Shown here: in pieces, positions 50,583-59,813 of the stretch
Numbering within the stretch: the first letter of the stretch is position 1
How the letters are laid out: each line of letters opens with the position of its first letter
Assembly (NCBI GenBank): GCA_016722705.1
Contig: JADKGN010000001.1
Location: forward strand, 682,001-746,000
Length of the DNA: 64,000 nucleotides
DNA from: Candidatus Dechloromonas phosphoritropha
GTDB lineage: Bacteria; Pseudomonadota; Gammaproteobacteria; Burkholderiales; Rhodocyclaceae
Reading direction: 5' to 3'
The notes under the pieces: generated by a model
The model's database searches: none
Told to the model about the DNA's origin: nothing
The model's input: only the letters and a program-made list of their open reading frames with translations
Program-made: the position numbers and the translations under genes

Positions 50583-52343
50583 TTAGCTGATCGGTCGCGT
50601 TACGTTCCCGCGTGGTGAAACGGGCGTAACTGTATTGTTGCGAGCATTGATGGTGTTCGTCAGTTCGGTGCGTGTGGCACCGATTTCCCCGCGCAGCAAG
50701 GTCACGCTGCTGTTGATCGCCGCCGATGTCGTGGCCTGCTGATCGGACAGCGCCAGGGCCTGTTCTTTGCGTAATTGCGCGGTAAGCTCGGCATTCGCGC
50801 TTTTAATTTGATCGCCTAATTTGAGGGCATCGATCTGCGTTTTCACTTCGGCGCCGATCTTTTGCGGCAGGTCGCGCGTCGCAGTGGCGACCGATTTGGC
50901 CACAATTTCGTCCAGCCCTGCAAGGCGAGCATTGACGCTGTCAGAGATGTGCGTGTCGAGCTGGGTTTGCACCTCAGCGAGATTGCCTTTGATCTGTTCG
51001 CTGATCACGTTTTGCAAATCGCCGCGCAGCGCTTCCGTATTGATTTTGACTTGTTCACTGATCTGGTTTGCCAGATCAGCGCGCAGGGTGTCGATACCGC
51101 TGGCGACTAACGACGGAATGCGTTTTTCGAAATCTGCGACACGCCCTTCGATCGATACGAGGCGTGTATCGACTTGTGTTTGCAGACCCTTGAAACGAGT
51201 GTCCAGCGCGGCGTTGACGTTGGCGCTGATCTGGGTCGACAGATCTGTGCGCAGCGCGGTGATCATTTCCGCCGTCGTCGCACGCACCTGCTCGGGCACG
51301 CCGGCGAGGCGCTTATCAATCAAGGTGACGGCGTTGTCGTTGGCGGTTTTGCCGACACTCTCGGCAGATTTCGCAATGCGCGCGTCCATGCTGGCATTGG
51401 TGCGTGTTTCGCTGTCGCCGATGCGCGTGTTCAGGTTTTGTTCGAGCGTCTGCGCGCGGGCATCGACGGTTGCATTTAACTCATTGCGCAAACGGCCTTC
51501 GCTGGACGTGATGCCGTCGGTGAGTGCCTGTTGTAGCGCACCGTCGCGCTCATCCTGAAGTGCGTTCAGCTGCTCCTTCAATTGCCCGGTTGCGGTGGCA
51601 ATGCGTTGATCAAGACCGCCAGCGCCACCCACGCCTGCCGCGTCGCCGATTTCGTTCAGGCGTACTTCAATATCGCGCATACGCAGCAGATTGCCATCGA
51701 CACCCTTTAAATTGTCGCGCAGCGTTTGCAGGTCTCCGATCTGTGTTTTCAGTTGTGCAACGTCGATAGGGTTGCCGTTGGCATCGCTCAAGCTTGTGCG
51801 CAGTTGTAGCACAGTGTCCAGATTGCCGCGTAATCCGTTGACATCGTTCGATACCGCGCCGACCAGCGTGCGCAGATTTTCGACGCCGGCAAAACGCGCA
51901 TCGAATTGCGACAGCACTTTACTGCGATCCGCGGCATCAACTGAGGCGCGATCAAGCAACAATTGATGGGTCTCCGCCAGTGTGCTCAGGCGCGCGACTT
52001 CGGTGCCAAGGCTGGTTATTTTCTGCGTCGCTTCGCCGAGCGCGGTGCGAGTCAATACAGAGCCCTGGCTCTGCTGGCCGCCGAGCTGCGCCTGTAGATC
52101 GGCGTCGAGCCAAGTAATGTCGATCTGGCCGAGGTGCACATGATCAATCGCGGCAAAGCTCTGCGCCAGGCTCGACTGGGTGCTATCTTCCTGTGTGCGG
52201 TCGACCTGCAAAATACCGCGAAGCACATCGATCAGCACATTCCACTCGCCAGCCTCGATGCGCATACCGCGCTGTTTGTTAGCGACCGGATTGAGTTTGT
52301 CGACCAGTGTCGCTATGCGTTCCAACTGCAAGGTGGTGGCCAT
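50583..52343 (-). CDS. Long coiled-coil protein with W-N/HxH module (fibre-like)
   Basis: 586 residues from ATG 52341-52343 after GAGGTAACACC; the frame is open upstream without homology. Residues 1-100 contain EAGEWNVLIDVLRGIL and IDHVHLGQIDITWLD. This WN...HxH arrangement also occurs in the neighbouring 314-residue protein. Residues about 110-540 are heptad-rich coiled coil (IGDLQTLRDNLKGV, NLNTRIGDSETRTN, VNARLAGLDEIV), consistent with an elongated homotrimer. It ends in a Thr/Asn-rich tail. A tail fibre or spike shaft is inferred. Confidence 0.55.
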   Translation of the reverse strand: MATTLQLERIATLVDKLNPVANKQRGMRIEAGEWNVLIDVLRGILQVDRTQEDSTQSSLAQSFAAIDHVHLGQIDITWLDADLQAQLGGQQSQGSVLTRTALGEATQKITSLGTEVARLSTLAETHQLLLDRASVDAADRSKVLSQFDARFAGVENLRTLVGAVSNDVNGLRGNLDTVLQLRTSLSDANGNPIDVAQLKTQIGDLQTLRDNLKGVDGNLLRMRDIEVRLNEIGDAAGVGGAGGLDQRIATATGQLKEQLNALQDERDGALQQALTDGITSSEGRLRNELNATVDARAQTLEQNLNTRIGDSETRTNASMDARIAKSAESVGKTANDNAVTLIDKRLAGVPEQVRATTAEMITALRTDLSTQISANVNAALDTRFKGLQTQVDTRLVSIEGRVADFEKRIPSLVASGIDTLRADLANQISEQVKINTEALRGDLQNVISEQIKGNLAEVQTQLDTHISDSVNARLAGLDEIVAKSVATATRDLPQKIGAEVKTQIDALKLGDQIKSANAELTAQLRKEQALALSDQQATTSAAINSSVTLLRGEIGATRTELTNTINARNNTVTPVSPRGNVTRPIS

Positions 52344-52498
52344 GGTGTTACCTCTAAGTACAAATGACAGATTATTCGAATTCCAAATTAAAACGATAAC
52401 CGCGTTGGCTTCGTCTTCGGTTCCTAGCCGCACCATTGTGCTTTCTTCGTCGCCTCATCCTCGCCGCGCTGTTCTCCCTTTATAATGTGGAATTAGAA

Positions 52499-53443
52499 TT
52501 ACAAATTGCGGCTCAAAATCGCTCCACCCACTGAACGATCAACTTTGCGCTGGTGTTCGAGTTCGGCGGCGTAGGTGGTGGTGCGCTGCTGTTTGGCCAG
52601 GTCGATGCTGGTCGACAGCCCTTTGACCGATTCGGCGTTGGCGAATGCAGGGTCACCCGCTTTTTCGTCGAGCAGCGCTTCAAGTTTGGTCGACAGCTGC
52701 ACCGCAGTATTGCGCACTTCACGCCCAAAGGTGGTTGGCGACGCGGTGACACTGGTTTCCAGATTTTTTACCAGCGTGGTGAACTCCAGTCCTTTCGGTG
52801 AAGCCGGGTCGATCGCCGCCGTATCCAGTACATCCGTAATTTGCTGGCGAATACGCTGGGTCTGAAATTGGCGTTGCAATTCGGTGAGTGATGCGCTGAC
52901 GCTGTTGATCAGTTCGCCGAAATTGCCCGACACCTCATCAAACTTTTTCTCCAGCTCGGGATGATTGTGTCCGATGGGGCTGGCCAGTTGAGTCAGTTGG
53001 CCGAGCGCACCGGCGAGGTCGCGGATCGCGCCAGCCATGGCATTCCAGTCCTGCGCCAGAATGGCTTCGCCGGGCAACTTGTTGCCGAGTGAGGTTACGG
53101 TTTCCGCCACTGATTGCGCCAGATCCTGCACCGGCGCCAGATTGGCGTCGGGAATATCTTCAATCGGCGTGTTGCGGAATTTCGATGGATCGATCACCAC
53201 CGAAATATTGGTCGGCCCCACTGGCAGCACGCGTATCGGCCTCTGCAGTATCGGCAAAGCGACATTCGGGTGCCGAATTGCAATTTCGTAAGCGCCAGGG
53301 TCGATTTTTGGCACGCGCACGGTGCCATCCAGAAATGGCGTCACAGTGCGCACGACATTTCGCGAAACCGGATCGATGACCTGAACACTGATGTCGCGAT
53401 TCGCTGCCGGAAAGCCGAGAAGGTTTAAGGTTAAATCCTGCAT
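52499..53443 (-). CDS. Fibre- or adaptor-like protein with beta N-domain and helical C-domain
   Basis: 314 residues from ATG 53441-53443 after an AGAGGCG site. Residues 1-85 form a small beta domain (VQVIDPVSRNVVRTVTPFLD, PGAYEIAIRHPN) like carboxypeptidase-regulatory or PEGA-type folds. Residues 135-190 hold LAQDWNAMAGAIRDLAGALG and SPIGHNHPELEKKFDEV, matching the module in the next gene. The rest is coiled coil. Probably attaches to the baseplate and supports the fibres. Family not recognised. Confidence 0.5.
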   Translation of the reverse strand: MQDLTLNLLGFPAANRDISVQVIDPVSRNVVRTVTPFLDGTVRVPKIDPGAYEIAIRHPNVALPILQRPIRVLPVGPTNISVVIDPSKFRNTPIEDIPDANLAPVQDLAQSVAETVTSLGNKLPGEAILAQDWNAMAGAIRDLAGALGQLTQLASPIGHNHPELEKKFDEVSGNFGELINSVSASLTELQRQFQTQRIRQQITDVLDTAAIDPASPKGLEFTTLVKNLETSVTASPTTFGREVRNTAVQLSTKLEALLDEKAGDPAFANAESVKGLSTSIDLAKQQRTTTYAAELEHQRKVDRSVGGAILSRNL

Positions 53444-53502
53444 GATGATCGCCTCTTGGGAGTGGCCCGTCTTCTTTAATGATGCCGGGTTAACAAAAAT
53501 AA

Positions 53503-53991
53503 CTAGTGTCCAAACGGAAAATCGATTTCCCAAAACAAGGTGATGTCCTGGCCGGGGCGTAATGTCACCGGTTCGAACACCACCTGGTTATAGAGTTTCT
53601 CTCCGGCGCGCAGCCCGGCCTCGGTTACGTCAACCAGCTCCAATGTCGGTTTGAACACACTCGATACTAGCACTTGCACGCCGTTAGCTTGATCGGTGAC
53701 GAGCGTGAAATCGGCGGGTGCAATGGTGCTGCTGAGCGCCGCCGCTGGAATGCCGGCATCGTCCGGCGGCACCAACGCCATGGTGTCGGCGGTAGCGCCT
53801 TCTTTGGCGAAACCAACCTGCACATTGTTGATGGCGCCAGCATCAGCCTGCCCGGCAAACAAACCGGCGACAATTGCTGCGCCCTGGCGCAACACGATAT
53901 TGCGTGTGCGACGTTCGGCAATCAATACGCCGTTGCCATCGCGCACACTGAGATGTAGGCGGCCGCGCGGGCGACAATCCCTATTGGTCAT
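53503..53991 (-). CDS. Small phage-tail-like protein (fibre base or collar)
   Basis: 162 residues from ATG 53989-53991. RGRLHLSVRDGNGVLIAERR, then RNIVLRQGAAIVAGLFAG, then LYNQVVFEPVTLRPGQDITL and FWEIDFPFGH. The last pattern is common in phage-tail accessory proteins that carry a beta-sandwich. It lies between the tail-protein-I-like gene and the fibre-like genes, fitting a role at the baseplate-fibre junction. Function inferred from place. Confidence 0.5.
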   Translation of the reverse strand: MTNRDCRPRGRLHLSVRDGNGVLIAERRTRNIVLRQGAAIVAGLFAGQADAGAINNVQVGFAKEGATADTMALVPPDDAGIPAAALSSTIAPADFTLVTDQANGVQVLVSSVFKPTLELVDVTEAGLRAGEKLYNQVVFEPVTLRPGQDITLFWEIDFPFGH

Positions 53992-54011
53992 AGCGGACTC
54001 CTGAAACAATA

Positions 54012-55352
54012 TTATTCAAATCGCGAATCTCCTAGAGAGGTCTCGCCGAATTGGCCACCGAGCGATAAACGGTCATGTGTACCCGCCGATCCGGCTTGGC
54101 GGTCGGTGACCAGCCACGGCAGCGTCACGCGCACGCGCTGTCCCTGCGTTTCGGAAAATGGCACAAACTTTACTTGCGAGCGCACGCCGGCAGCGCGCAA
54201 ATCAGCGATGGCGCCGCGCAAGCCATCGGCAATTTCCGCATACATCGGCATGCTTTCAGCACTGCTCACGGTGTCGGGCTCGGCGATGAGATAACGCGGC
54301 ACCTGCACCTCGAAACTCGCCGGCTCGGTTTCAATCCATTGCATTTCCAACCTTGCGACCGTGCCGGAGGGAAACAGCGCATGATTGAATACGGTTTCAT
54401 CAAACACTGCTTCATATAAATGCTGATCGGCAATCGAAAAGAAAAAATGGTTAAGGCCTTTGATGTCGAACAGACCGATAGCGAGAAATATCCAGTCGTT
54501 GTTGCCGCGTGCCACGCGCGGCAAACGCGGCTGCGCGTCCAGCTGGGCGCGGGTGAACGGGACGCCGAGCTGAAAGCCGCGCAGGCTGAACAGGCGCGCG
54601 CTGACGTCGACACCGTTCAGTGTGGCCACGGCGGTGTCATCAGCGCCCGGTTTGGCGTTGATTTCCAGCCGCTGCCCGAACGGTAATTCCTTCGCGTAGC
54701 CAATCATATCGCCAGTGGTGATATTCACCAGAATCGGCACCGTGGTTTTGCCACCATATACACCGGTCAACGCAAAGGTAACTTGCGTTTCGTCGAGGCC
54801 TTTGTTGGTTTCCGACCAGCGGTACAGATAGGGAATATCGCCGCCACGCGCAGCGAGTACGCCACTGGTTTTTTCACGCGTTGGATTCTCGTTAAGCTGC
54901 AGGGGGCGGAACAGCGGGCGCTCGGCTACCGGCGCAAAAGCCTTTTCGAACGGCACGCGCTGCAATCCCGGTAATAATTGATAGGCCAGTTGATTGTCGG
55001 TATCGCTCAATGCGTTTTCGGTTTCACGCAAATAATCATAAACAAATTTCTTGATTTCATTCGGCCCCAGCGCACCCGCCAGGCGCGCTTTCACCAGCGG
55101 CAACAGGCGCGCGCGAAAGGTGCGCAAATCTTCCCATGCCAAGCGCTTCACGCCGACCAGCGCTGCCAATTTTTCGGCGTCGGCCAAGCGGTAGGCGGTG
55201 CGAACCCAATGCGTTTGCCGTAGCCGATCCATATCCTCGTCGACGCATTCCAGTTCCAGCGCCATGGTATCCAGCAATTGCGTCAGCACCGCGTCAGGCG
55301 CGAGCGTATATGGGTCCGGCAAATAACTTTGCAGCGCGGGGAGGTGTTTCAT
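54012..55352 (-). CDS. Baseplate wedge protein, tail protein I / Afp12-like
   Basis: 446 residues. Residues 1-115 match the helical start of phage tail protein I (LTQLLDTMALELECVDEDMD, AEKLAALVGVKRLAWEDLRT, FRARLLPLVKARLAG). The rest is longer than P2 gpI and more like an Afp12/Pvc12 wedge subunit, with beta-rich stretches (WSETNKGLDETQVTFALTGV, FEVQVPRYL). It follows the baseplate J gene with a 4-base overlap, the usual J-I order. It would join wedge heterotrimers around the hub. Confidence 0.75.
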   Translation of the reverse strand: MKHLPALQSYLPDPYTLAPDAVLTQLLDTMALELECVDEDMDRLRQTHWVRTAYRLADAEKLAALVGVKRLAWEDLRTFRARLLPLVKARLAGALGPNEIKKFVYDYLRETENALSDTDNQLAYQLLPGLQRVPFEKAFAPVAERPLFRPLQLNENPTREKTSGVLAARGGDIPYLYRWSETNKGLDETQVTFALTGVYGGKTTVPILVNITTGDMIGYAKELPFGQRLEINAKPGADDTAVATLNGVDVSARLFSLRGFQLGVPFTRAQLDAQPRLPRVARGNNDWIFLAIGLFDIKGLNHFFFSIADQHLYEAVFDETVFNHALFPSGTVARLEMQWIETEPASFEVQVPRYLIAEPDTVSSAESMPMYAEIADGLRGAIADLRAAGVRSQVKFVPFSETQGQRVRVTLPWLVTDRQAGSAGTHDRLSLGGQFGETSLGDSRFE

Positions 55353-57121
55353 GCAGTTACCTCCACGGATGCGACCGTAAACATCTGCTGCGGCTGCACG
55401 GTAAACGTGGCGCCGCCCTGGGCAATCACCACGAACTGATCGACAGTGCTTAGCGTAACCTGCAATTTTAATGGGTCAATGGCGTACTGCGTGTCATTGC
55501 GCAGCGCGGTCAACAGGATATTGCTGTCGACGCTGCCAGATTTCAGATTTTCAAAAAAAGCATTCAGACGCGTTTGAATTTCAGTTTTTACCTGCGCGAT
55601 CGGCACACCGGCCAGTGCCTGCGTGACCATTGATGCACGTACTTCCACCGAAATGGTATCGCCGGCGCTCAGTGCCTTGTCGAAAGCATCGGCTTCAAAG
55701 GCCACATCGCTGTCGAGCAGTTGTACGCTGCTAGATGCGTCCGGCTCGAAATCGGCGCTGGGGGTGCCGGCTTGGCCGCCTAGTACGCTGAATGTCAGCA
55801 CCGCATCCACGATGCGCTCGTCGCGCAATATGGCTGCGGTCAGCGCGCGGTTGCGTAGCTTCTCGCCAACGCCTTTCTTGCGCACCTCGCTGACCAGCGT
55901 GAATTGCGCCAGGCTGTGTACCTGTGCGATATCGGCGGGTGCCATGCTGCTGCCGGCCAGCGTTAATTGCATTTTTGCTTGCAGCGCGATACTGGCGGCA
56001 CTGTCGCGCACGATGCGAATGCCGGCCGGCCGTAATTCCTCGATGCGATCCAGCACCGCACGCGGCAACGCGCCGCCGACGCCGGGCTGCATCAGATCGA
56101 TCGACAATTTGATTTCGCCCGGCACGCCGTTTGGCATTTCCACCAAACTCACGCTGCGCACTTCCGGCAATTGCAAAAGACCATGCTCTATAGCGCTGAC
56201 CGTGCCCTTATTGCTGGCGAGCAGCGCGTCACGGGCGCGGGCGCGTAACTGTTCGTCGGTTTCATCGTCGCTGGCGCGCGTGGTGGGGCGCTCGTTGGTA
56301 ACGTTGTCCAGCCCGGCGATGGCGCGCTGGACCACCGTCAGCACACCGGTATCCACGACGGGCGTGATATCGCTACTGCCGCGCACCGCGATTTGCGCCG
56401 TCGCTTCACCGGCGAGCATCGCGCGTGTTTCGATAGTTTCGTAGCGAATTTTATCGGCGCTGTCGGTGATCGGCGTGCCAGCCGGAATGGTAATACTGCC
56501 GATCGCACCGGCACGGCGACTGAAAGTCACGCTGCCGACCGGGCGTCCGGCGCGAAAACGTTGATAACCCAGCAGCGCCACTACGCGCTCAAGCGAAGCG
56601 CCGGTCGCGGTTTCCAGAAAGGCCGAGTCGTACACCAGATTGAGTTGCGCATAGAGCAGCGCCAGCTCTTTGCTGACGGCTTCGAGCACGGTGCGGGTAA
56701 CGCTGCCGACATTCAAATCGGTGAGCGGAGTGGGGTCGGTATTGCGCGGATAATAATTGACGCTGACATCGGTATCGGTCGCCGGTTTTTTCCCGAACGT
56801 TAAAAACCGAATGAGGCTGACATCGCTGGGGTCGGATGGATCGGCGACCAATTCATAGTCGTTGAGTGTGAAGGTATACGGCAGTAGCTGGTCGCCTGGG
56901 CGCGCCGGCTCCACCAATCCCGACACCAGCGATACGCGTTTTACCGGCCGCCGCAACAACACGATATCGGGCACGTGCAGCGGGCGCGCCAGCAGGTTGT
57001 AACTGACGCGATGCAATTCGCGCGTGACACCCTGCGTGAGATTGGTTAGGACATCGCGCACGATGTCCGGATAAAGGCGATCGACAAAACTCACTGTAAC
57101 CCCCCGCACACTGTACGGCAT
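55349..57121 (-). CDS. Baseplate J-like protein (gp6/Afp11 class)
   Basis: 590 residues. Diagnostic stretches are IPAGTPITDSADKIRYETIE (residues about 215-235), the ATAQIAVRGSSDI and GLDNVTNERPTTRASDDETD EQLRARA block near 285 typical of baseplate J, and DVSNKGTVSAIEHGLLQLPEV-like sequence (SNKGTVSAIEHGLLQLPEVR) near 310. The N-terminal ~200 residues are the longer wedge extension seen in gp6/Afp11 relatives. It forms the inner ring of the baseplate with gp25 and the I-like protein. Confidence 0.9.
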   Translation of the reverse strand: MPYSVRGVTVSFVDRLYPDIVRDVLTNLTQGVTRELHRVSYNLLARPLHVPDIVLLRRPVKRVSLVSGLVEPARPGDQLLPYTFTLNDYELVADPSDPSDVSLIRFLTFGKKPATDTDVSVNYYPRNTDPTPLTDLNVGSVTRTVLEAVSKELALLYAQLNLVYDSAFLETATGASLERVVALLGYQRFRAGRPVGSVTFSRRAGAIGSITIPAGTPITDSADKIRYETIETRAMLAGEATAQIAVRGSSDITPVVDTGVLTVVQRAIAGLDNVTNERPTTRASDDETDEQLRARARDALLASNKGTVSAIEHGLLQLPEVRSVSLVEMPNGVPGEIKLSIDLMQPGVGGALPRAVLDRIEELRPAGIRIVRDSAASIALQAKMQLTLAGSSMAPADIAQVHSLAQFTLVSEVRKKGVGEKLRNRALTAAILRDERIVDAVLTFSVLGGQAGTPSADFEPDASSSVQLLDSDVAFEADAFDKALSAGDTISVEVRASMVTQALAGVPIAQVKTEIQTRLNAFFENLKSGSVDSNILLTALRNDTQYAIDPLKLQVTLSTVDQFVVIAQGGATFTVQPQQMFTVASVEVTA

Positions 57122-57149
57122 TTTTTTAATGCCTGTTTCCTGCTCGGAT

Positions 57150-57659
57150 TCACAGCATGACCTCCAATGTCAGCGCGAGCGGATCGTTGTCGTCGACCGG
57201 CAGTACTGAAAAACTGATGCGTATCGTGTCGGGTTGATCGGCGACGGTTGCCACCGCCAGTTCCAGCAACGTCTTGACGCGTGCCTCCTGCTGGATGGCT
57301 TGAATCGTGAACAGCCGCGCCAGATTGCGCGTGGCCTCGTTGTTCAATTCACCGATCAGTTCGAGCAGGCGGCAGCCATAGTCCGGGTGGCCGAGTCCAG
57401 TTAGCGCGCCTTTGCGTGTCAGCAGACGCAGCACCAATGCCTGCGCCAGATTGGCGCGTCCGGCAACCCCGCCGGCGTCGCGAATTTCACCTTGCTGCGG
57501 CAACCCGCCTTTGCCGCCGGGCACAACCTGCACATCGAGCACCCCCCACGAATCCGCGACTTCGAGCGGCACGCTGCTGGGCACGCCGCTGTATCGCGTC
57601 AACGCGATATCGCTGCCCAATACCGTATAGCTTTTGGCTGCTTGCGCTGCGGTCGCCAT
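57150..57659 (-). CDS. gp25-like baseplate wedge protein (Afp9 class)
   Basis: 169 residues from ATG 57657-57659, two bases after the PAAR gene; a longer frame lies within PAAR. The gp25/GPW core is visible in RLLTRKGALTGLGHPDYGCR LLELIG near residues 80-108, and ARLFTIQAIQQEARVKTLLE with the EAR motif that binds the sheath initiator groove. ISFSVLPVDDNDPLALTLEV is the last strand pair. It nucleates sheath assembly on the baseplate. Confidence 0.88.
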   Translation of the reverse strand: MATAAQAAKSYTVLGSDIALTRYSGVPSSVPLEVADSWGVLDVQVVPGGKGGLPQQGEIRDAGGVAGRANLAQALVLRLLTRKGALTGLGHPDYGCRLLELIGELNNEATRNLARLFTIQAIQQEARVKTLLELAVATVADQPDTIRISFSVLPVDDNDPLALTLEVML

Positions 57660-57660
57660 A

Positions 57661-58062
57661 TCAGCCGCCAATAAACACAGTGCCGACCGCGACGACCGAA
57701 CTGACGGGTGCATCGGCGGGATCGTTGCAGGTCAGCGCGATATCGCCATTGCGCGCCGCCGCCTTGCCGCCAATTTTCACGGTGCCGCTACCGGCTTGAA
57801 TCGTGGCTTTATTGGTAGGCGGTTTTTGAAAACTCACGCCGGGTGGGGTTGGCATGTGCGCCGGCGAGTTGTCCGCCGTCGAGCCGACCACCGCTGCGGG
57901 TGAGCCGCCGATATTCACGGTGGCGATGGTGCCGCCGCTGATTTTTCCCGCAAACGGATGCGGCAACGGCGTCGGTACCTGCGCGGGTCCGGCGGGCACA
58001 ATGACGATATGCGTATCCGTGCCGATGACCTGGTCATTTTGCTTGGCTGCGGGCTGTCCCAT
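57661..58062 (-). CDS. PAAR-repeat spike tip protein
   Basis: 133 residues. The PAAR-like cone is traced by AAKQNDQVIGTDTHIVIV, GTIATVNIGGSPAAVVGS, and GSGTVKIGGKAAARNGDIA, with histidines in DTHIV, LPHPFAG and AHMPTPP that could bind the metal ion at the tip. It caps the gp5/VgrG-like spike and pierces the target envelope. Located between the spike gene and gp25, as in many contractile systems. No extra toxin domain is attached. Confidence 0.9.
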   Translation of the reverse strand: MGQPAAKQNDQVIGTDTHIVIVPAGPAQVPTPLPHPFAGKISGGTIATVNIGGSPAAVVGSTADNSPAHMPTPPGVSFQKPPTNKATIQAGSGTVKIGGKAAARNGDIALTCNDPADAPVSSVVAVGTVFIGG

Positions 58063-58092
58063 TACGTAACACTCCTGATTTCAATAGGCCGG

Positions 58093-58776
58093 TTAGTTCA
58101 AATCGATGGTTTGGCCGGCCACTTTCACCGACAGATCGCCGGAAAGTTCGATCTTGTTCGCTTTCAATGTCAGTGTACCTGCCGCTTCGATTTTTACGTC
58201 GCCGCCTTGCTCGATCGTCACCGACGAATCGCCGACTTTTAATTCCGCCTTACCATCCGAACTGCTGCTTTGCGTGAGTTTGAAGGTAGTGTCCTGCGCT
58301 TTTAGTTCGATACCGGCGTCGTCGATGTTGACCGCGATTTCAACCGATCCGCCCAGTTGCAGGTGAATCGCACGTGTACCGTCGCCGGGCGTTTTTACTC
58401 GCAGTTCGAGCCGCTTGTCGGTGTCGGCTTCATCGCCAGGCAGCACCGTCACCCATTCGCCGGGTGCATTGTCCGGCGGCGCGACGATTTCGTTGTAAAG
58501 GCGGCCGATCACTACCGGTGCGTGCGCATCGCCGCCGATGAACAACACAATCACCAAATCATTTTCGCGCGGCAGCGAAGCCATGCCCGTGACGCCGGTT
58601 GCAATCGGCACCTTCGGCAGCACTAGCCCGGTTTCGCGCAACTGCACGGTGCAGGCGTACAGGTGGTTGCTGGCGTCGGCGGCGTGCAGTGTCTTCACCA
58701 CCGCGAGGCCGGCGTGCCAGTGCTGCCCGACCTCATGGCGCGCGATCTGCCGCAGGGTATGAACGATCTGTTGCAT
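58093..58776 (-). CDS. Spike protein, gpV/gp5-like
   Basis: 227 residues from ATG 58774-58776, 2 bases from the upstream gene. The OB-fold spans residues about 30-110 (HLYACTVQLRETGLVLPKVP, RENDLVIVLFIGGDAHAPVV and IGRLYNE). The C-terminal part is an intertwined beta-helix pattern (GGSVEIAVNIDDAGIELKAQ, GGDVKIEAAGTLTLKANKIE, LSGDLSVKVAGQTIDLN) like the VgrG/gp5 needle. No lysozyme domain. The hub domain is on a separate gene next door, unlike the fused VgrG or Afp8. Confidence 0.88.
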   Translation of the reverse strand: MQQIVHTLRQIARHEVGQHWHAGLAVVKTLHAADASNHLYACTVQLRETGLVLPKVPIATGVTGMASLPRENDLVIVLFIGGDAHAPVVIGRLYNEIVAPPDNAPGEWVTVLPGDEADTDKRLELRVKTPGDGTRAIHLQLGGSVEIAVNIDDAGIELKAQDTTFKLTQSSSSDGKAELKVGDSSVTIEQGGDVKIEAAGTLTLKANKIELSGDLSVKVAGQTIDLN

Positions 58777-58778
58777 GA

Positions 58779-59813
58779 CTACAAAAGCCCTCCGGCCACG
58801 CCCGCGAGCGAACCCAACAATGCGCTGGGGTTGAAACTGTCGCCGCCCTGCTGAAAATGCACGCTCGAGGTGGCGACGCCAGGGCTTAGCTCGTGTTCCA
58901 CACGCGTCAGCCACACCGGGCCGGCCAACAGATTGTCCGGTAATTTTTGAACTTCGACCACGCTGCCACAGCGCAGTTGTGGCAGCAGAAAAGCGCGGAA
59001 GAGACCGCTATCGAGGCCGGAGGCGTACAGTCGTTGCGCGGCCGCGCCGGCGGTGGCCGCCGACTTCACCGTGCGTAGCGCGGGTTCGAAACGCCAGCGG
59101 CTGCCGCGTGCAGGCCCGTCCGGGCGATTGCCCGCGAAAAAATCCGTGCTCGGCCGCAATACATCGGCTGAGGCAGTGTCGCCGGCACCGGCCTCACCCA
59201 CGATGACGAAAGCATCCATCGTAGCCGCACGTTTGTCTGCGTGCAACGCAGTGATTTCGCGGCCATACAGCAATGCCACTTCCGCCTGTGATGCATCAAT
59301 CACGTTGGCTTCGACCTCGTTTGCCGCGTTGATGCGCGCCACAGCGCCGCCCCAGGCGGCAACGCGCGCGACATGTTCCCATGCGGTGCGCGAGGGATCT
59401 GCGATATAAAAGGCCAGATCGGGGCCATCCTCGAGGGTGGCGGCATCGACACCCATGGTGTCGAGCAAATTGCGGATCACCGTCGCGGCGCTGACGTTTT
59501 CGTAGGTTTCAGCGGGGCGGAATCGCGACAGCACACCGCCGGCATTGATGCAGGACACCCGCAGCGAATCGAAATCGCGTCGAATCGAGTCGATTTCTCC
59601 GGTAAAAACAATTTCCTCTGTTTCGCCGCTATTGACGGTCAGCTCAACCGTGTCACCGTGGTCCGCCGAAAAAGGCGCGGTAATCGGCAGCCATACCGTG
59701 AGCGTATCGACACGCGGCGCCAATTCGAGCGCCACCCTAATCCGCAGTGCCTGTTCTGTCCAGCGTTGCGAGCCAAGGGTGAGCGCATAAGTAGGCAACA
59801 GTTGTGAGGTCAT
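58779..59813 (-). CDS. Baseplate hub protein, gpD/gp27-like
   Basis: 344 residues. The N-terminal tail-tube-like barrel is in QALRIRVALELAPRVDTLTV WLP. The phage late control D pattern follows: SCINAGGVLSRFRPAETYEN VSAATVIRNLLDTMGVDAATLED near 90-130 and a second barrel with AERLYASGLDSGLF-like sequence (AQRLYASGLDSGLFRAFL) near 265. It joins the tube to the spike. Start overlaps the upstream gene by 4 bases. Confidence 0.85.
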   Translation of the reverse strand: MTSQLLPTYALTLGSQRWTEQALRIRVALELAPRVDTLTVWLPITAPFSADHGDTVELTVNSGETEEIVFTGEIDSIRRDFDSLRVSCINAGGVLSRFRPAETYENVSAATVIRNLLDTMGVDAATLEDGPDLAFYIADPSRTAWEHVARVAAWGGAVARINAANEVEANVIDASQAEVALLYGREITALHADKRAATMDAFVIVGEAGAGDTASADVLRPSTDFFAGNRPDGPARGSRWRFEPALRTVKSAATAGAAAQRLYASGLDSGLFRAFLLPQLRCGSVVEVQKLPDNLLAGPVWLTRVEHELSPGVATSSVHFQQGGDSFNPSALLGSLAGVAGGLL

